Assembly: GCA_900155495.1 (NCBI GenBank)
Contig: FTLJ01000093.1
Coordinates: 1-61,691, forward strand
Direction of reading: 5' to 3'
Source: Porogramme epimiltina
Lineage: Eukaryota; Basidiomycota; Agaricomycetes; Polyporales; Polyporaceae
DNA: 61,691 nucleotides
Below the pieces are notes generated by a model. The model was not told the origin of the DNA, ran no database searches, and was given only the letters and a program-made list of their open reading frames with translations. Shown here piece after piece: positions 60,800-61,691 of this stretch (position 1 is the first letter of the stretch; each line of letters begins with the position of its first letter). The position numbers were made by a program, and so were the translations under genes.

Positions 60800-61691
60800 G
60801 GTGTCTGGCGAGAGGAGCAGGAGAGTTGCAGTAGGATCTTCAGGAGGAACAGGAACAGGAATAGGAGCCGGAGTAGGAGTAGGAGACGTTGGAAGGAGAG
60901 ACCGCAGCAGCTTCGCCGTCGCCGCCGTCGAAGGAGGAAGGAGCCCTTCTTCGTCCTTGGCCGCCGAAGACCCCCATTTGCCGTCCACCACCCACTTCGA
61001 GTCGCTTGGCACACCACGATACCATACAGCGCGCCCGCACGGCGACCCCGCGCCTCGGGCGCAAAAATTCCTCCCCCCCTTCCTTCCCCAGCCCCCATCG
61101 GCCTTTGCCTTCGCCCATTTTGCCACTACCAGTATGTACGTCCCCCGAGCGCGGGCTCGGCTAGTTTTATCTTGTCCGGCGATAGTGTACACGAACGAGC
61201 CTATTAGTGCAGCCCCGTCGTCGCAATGTGAGAGCGCACACGCGCTTCCCCTCCCCGCCTTCGCCCGCCCGCGCACGCTTGGTGCCTTCTTAGCCACATC
61301 CGAGCACCACCCGCGCCTCGCGCGGGCGCGGCCCGCCCCACCCCAGGTGCTCGGGGCCCAACGCGAGCAACTTTTTTGACAACTGCTCGCGAGTGGCGAC
61401 GGGTGCTTCGCGGGTCGCGCTTCTCCGGGGTCCTCGCCCCCTTGGCCTCTTCGCCTTCGCCTGCGCCCACGCCCGCGCGTCTTCGCCTTCGTCTTCGCCC
61501 GATGCGCCCTCGGACCCCCGCCCCCGCGCGCTTCCCGGCATCCGGGCCTGACTTCTCGCTGTCACGGAGCTGGCCCGGGGCGGGGGCGGCCACGGGAGCA
61601 CTCGGGCGTACATTCCAGAGGGGGAAAGGCCCCTCTGAGCGGACGAGGGTGGGGGAGCCCAGCAGGAGCCCCAGCCCCCCCCCCCCCCCCC
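60800..61691. other. 3' flank and window end, no gene seen
   Basis: GC-rich sequence after the zinc-finger gene. Overlapping frames are compositionally random. The last ~16 bases are a C homopolymer at the window edge, which may mark an assembly or contig end. Confidence 0.5.

Overview
This is a eukaryotic nuclear window from a filamentous basidiomycete. Genes are broken by many 45-70 bp introns with GT(R)NGT donors, and fungal families dominate: Vps3844, a DUF6533-type membrane protein, class II secreted heme peroxidases, Npy1 and Ymc1. Two manganese-peroxidase genes point to a white-rot agaricomycete, perhaps Polyporales; that taxonomic step is inference. The window starts and ends in GC-rich non-coding sequence, and the last bases are a C homopolymer.

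Layout. 1-2.3 kb: no firm gene; a 540 bp, almost fully palindromic MITE-like element lies at 841-1380. 2.4-9.9 kb: a membrane-anchored aspartic-peptidase-like protein (-), TFIIA large subunit (-), a small coiled-coil protein (+) and a Vps3844-type ER/vacuolar membrane protein (+). 9.9-16.2 kb: a DUF6533-type membrane protein (-), an 1.2 kb dispersed repeat whose second copy lies 25 kb away, and a kinase-fold protein (+). 16.7-23.1 kb: two manganese peroxidases (-) with a HIT zinc-finger gene (+) between them. 24.3-35.3 kb: transcription and housekeeping genes, CTR9 (-) and ADA2 (+) sharing a 640 bp divergent promoter, a cysteine-synthase-like enzyme (-) and a CoA-binding protein (+). 35.3-38.7 kb: gene-poor, with the second repeat copy. 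38.7-52.3 kb: eIF2-alpha (+), a Ymc1-type mitochondrial carrier (-), a small ORF (-), NADH pyrophosphatase (+), an unrecognised 507-aa protein (-) and a Sec14-like CRAL-TRIO protein (+). 52.3-61.7 kb: GC-rich and sparse, holding only a PPG1-type phosphatase (-) and a two-finger C2H2 protein (+).

For most genes I rebuilt the splice pattern by hand, and the summed exon lengths are multiples of three with continuous frames. This supports the models but is not transcript evidence. The genes do not form one pathway. The coherent themes are RNA polymerase II transcription (TFIIA, Ctr9, Ada2), a lignin-degradation pair (peroxidases), and small-molecule or lipid metabolism. I found no CRISPR, operon-like or clearly new multi-gene system. 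The best leads are the palindromic element, the structurally divergent peroxidase pair with GC-AG introns, the degenerate membrane-anchored protease relative, and the two-copy dispersed repeat.
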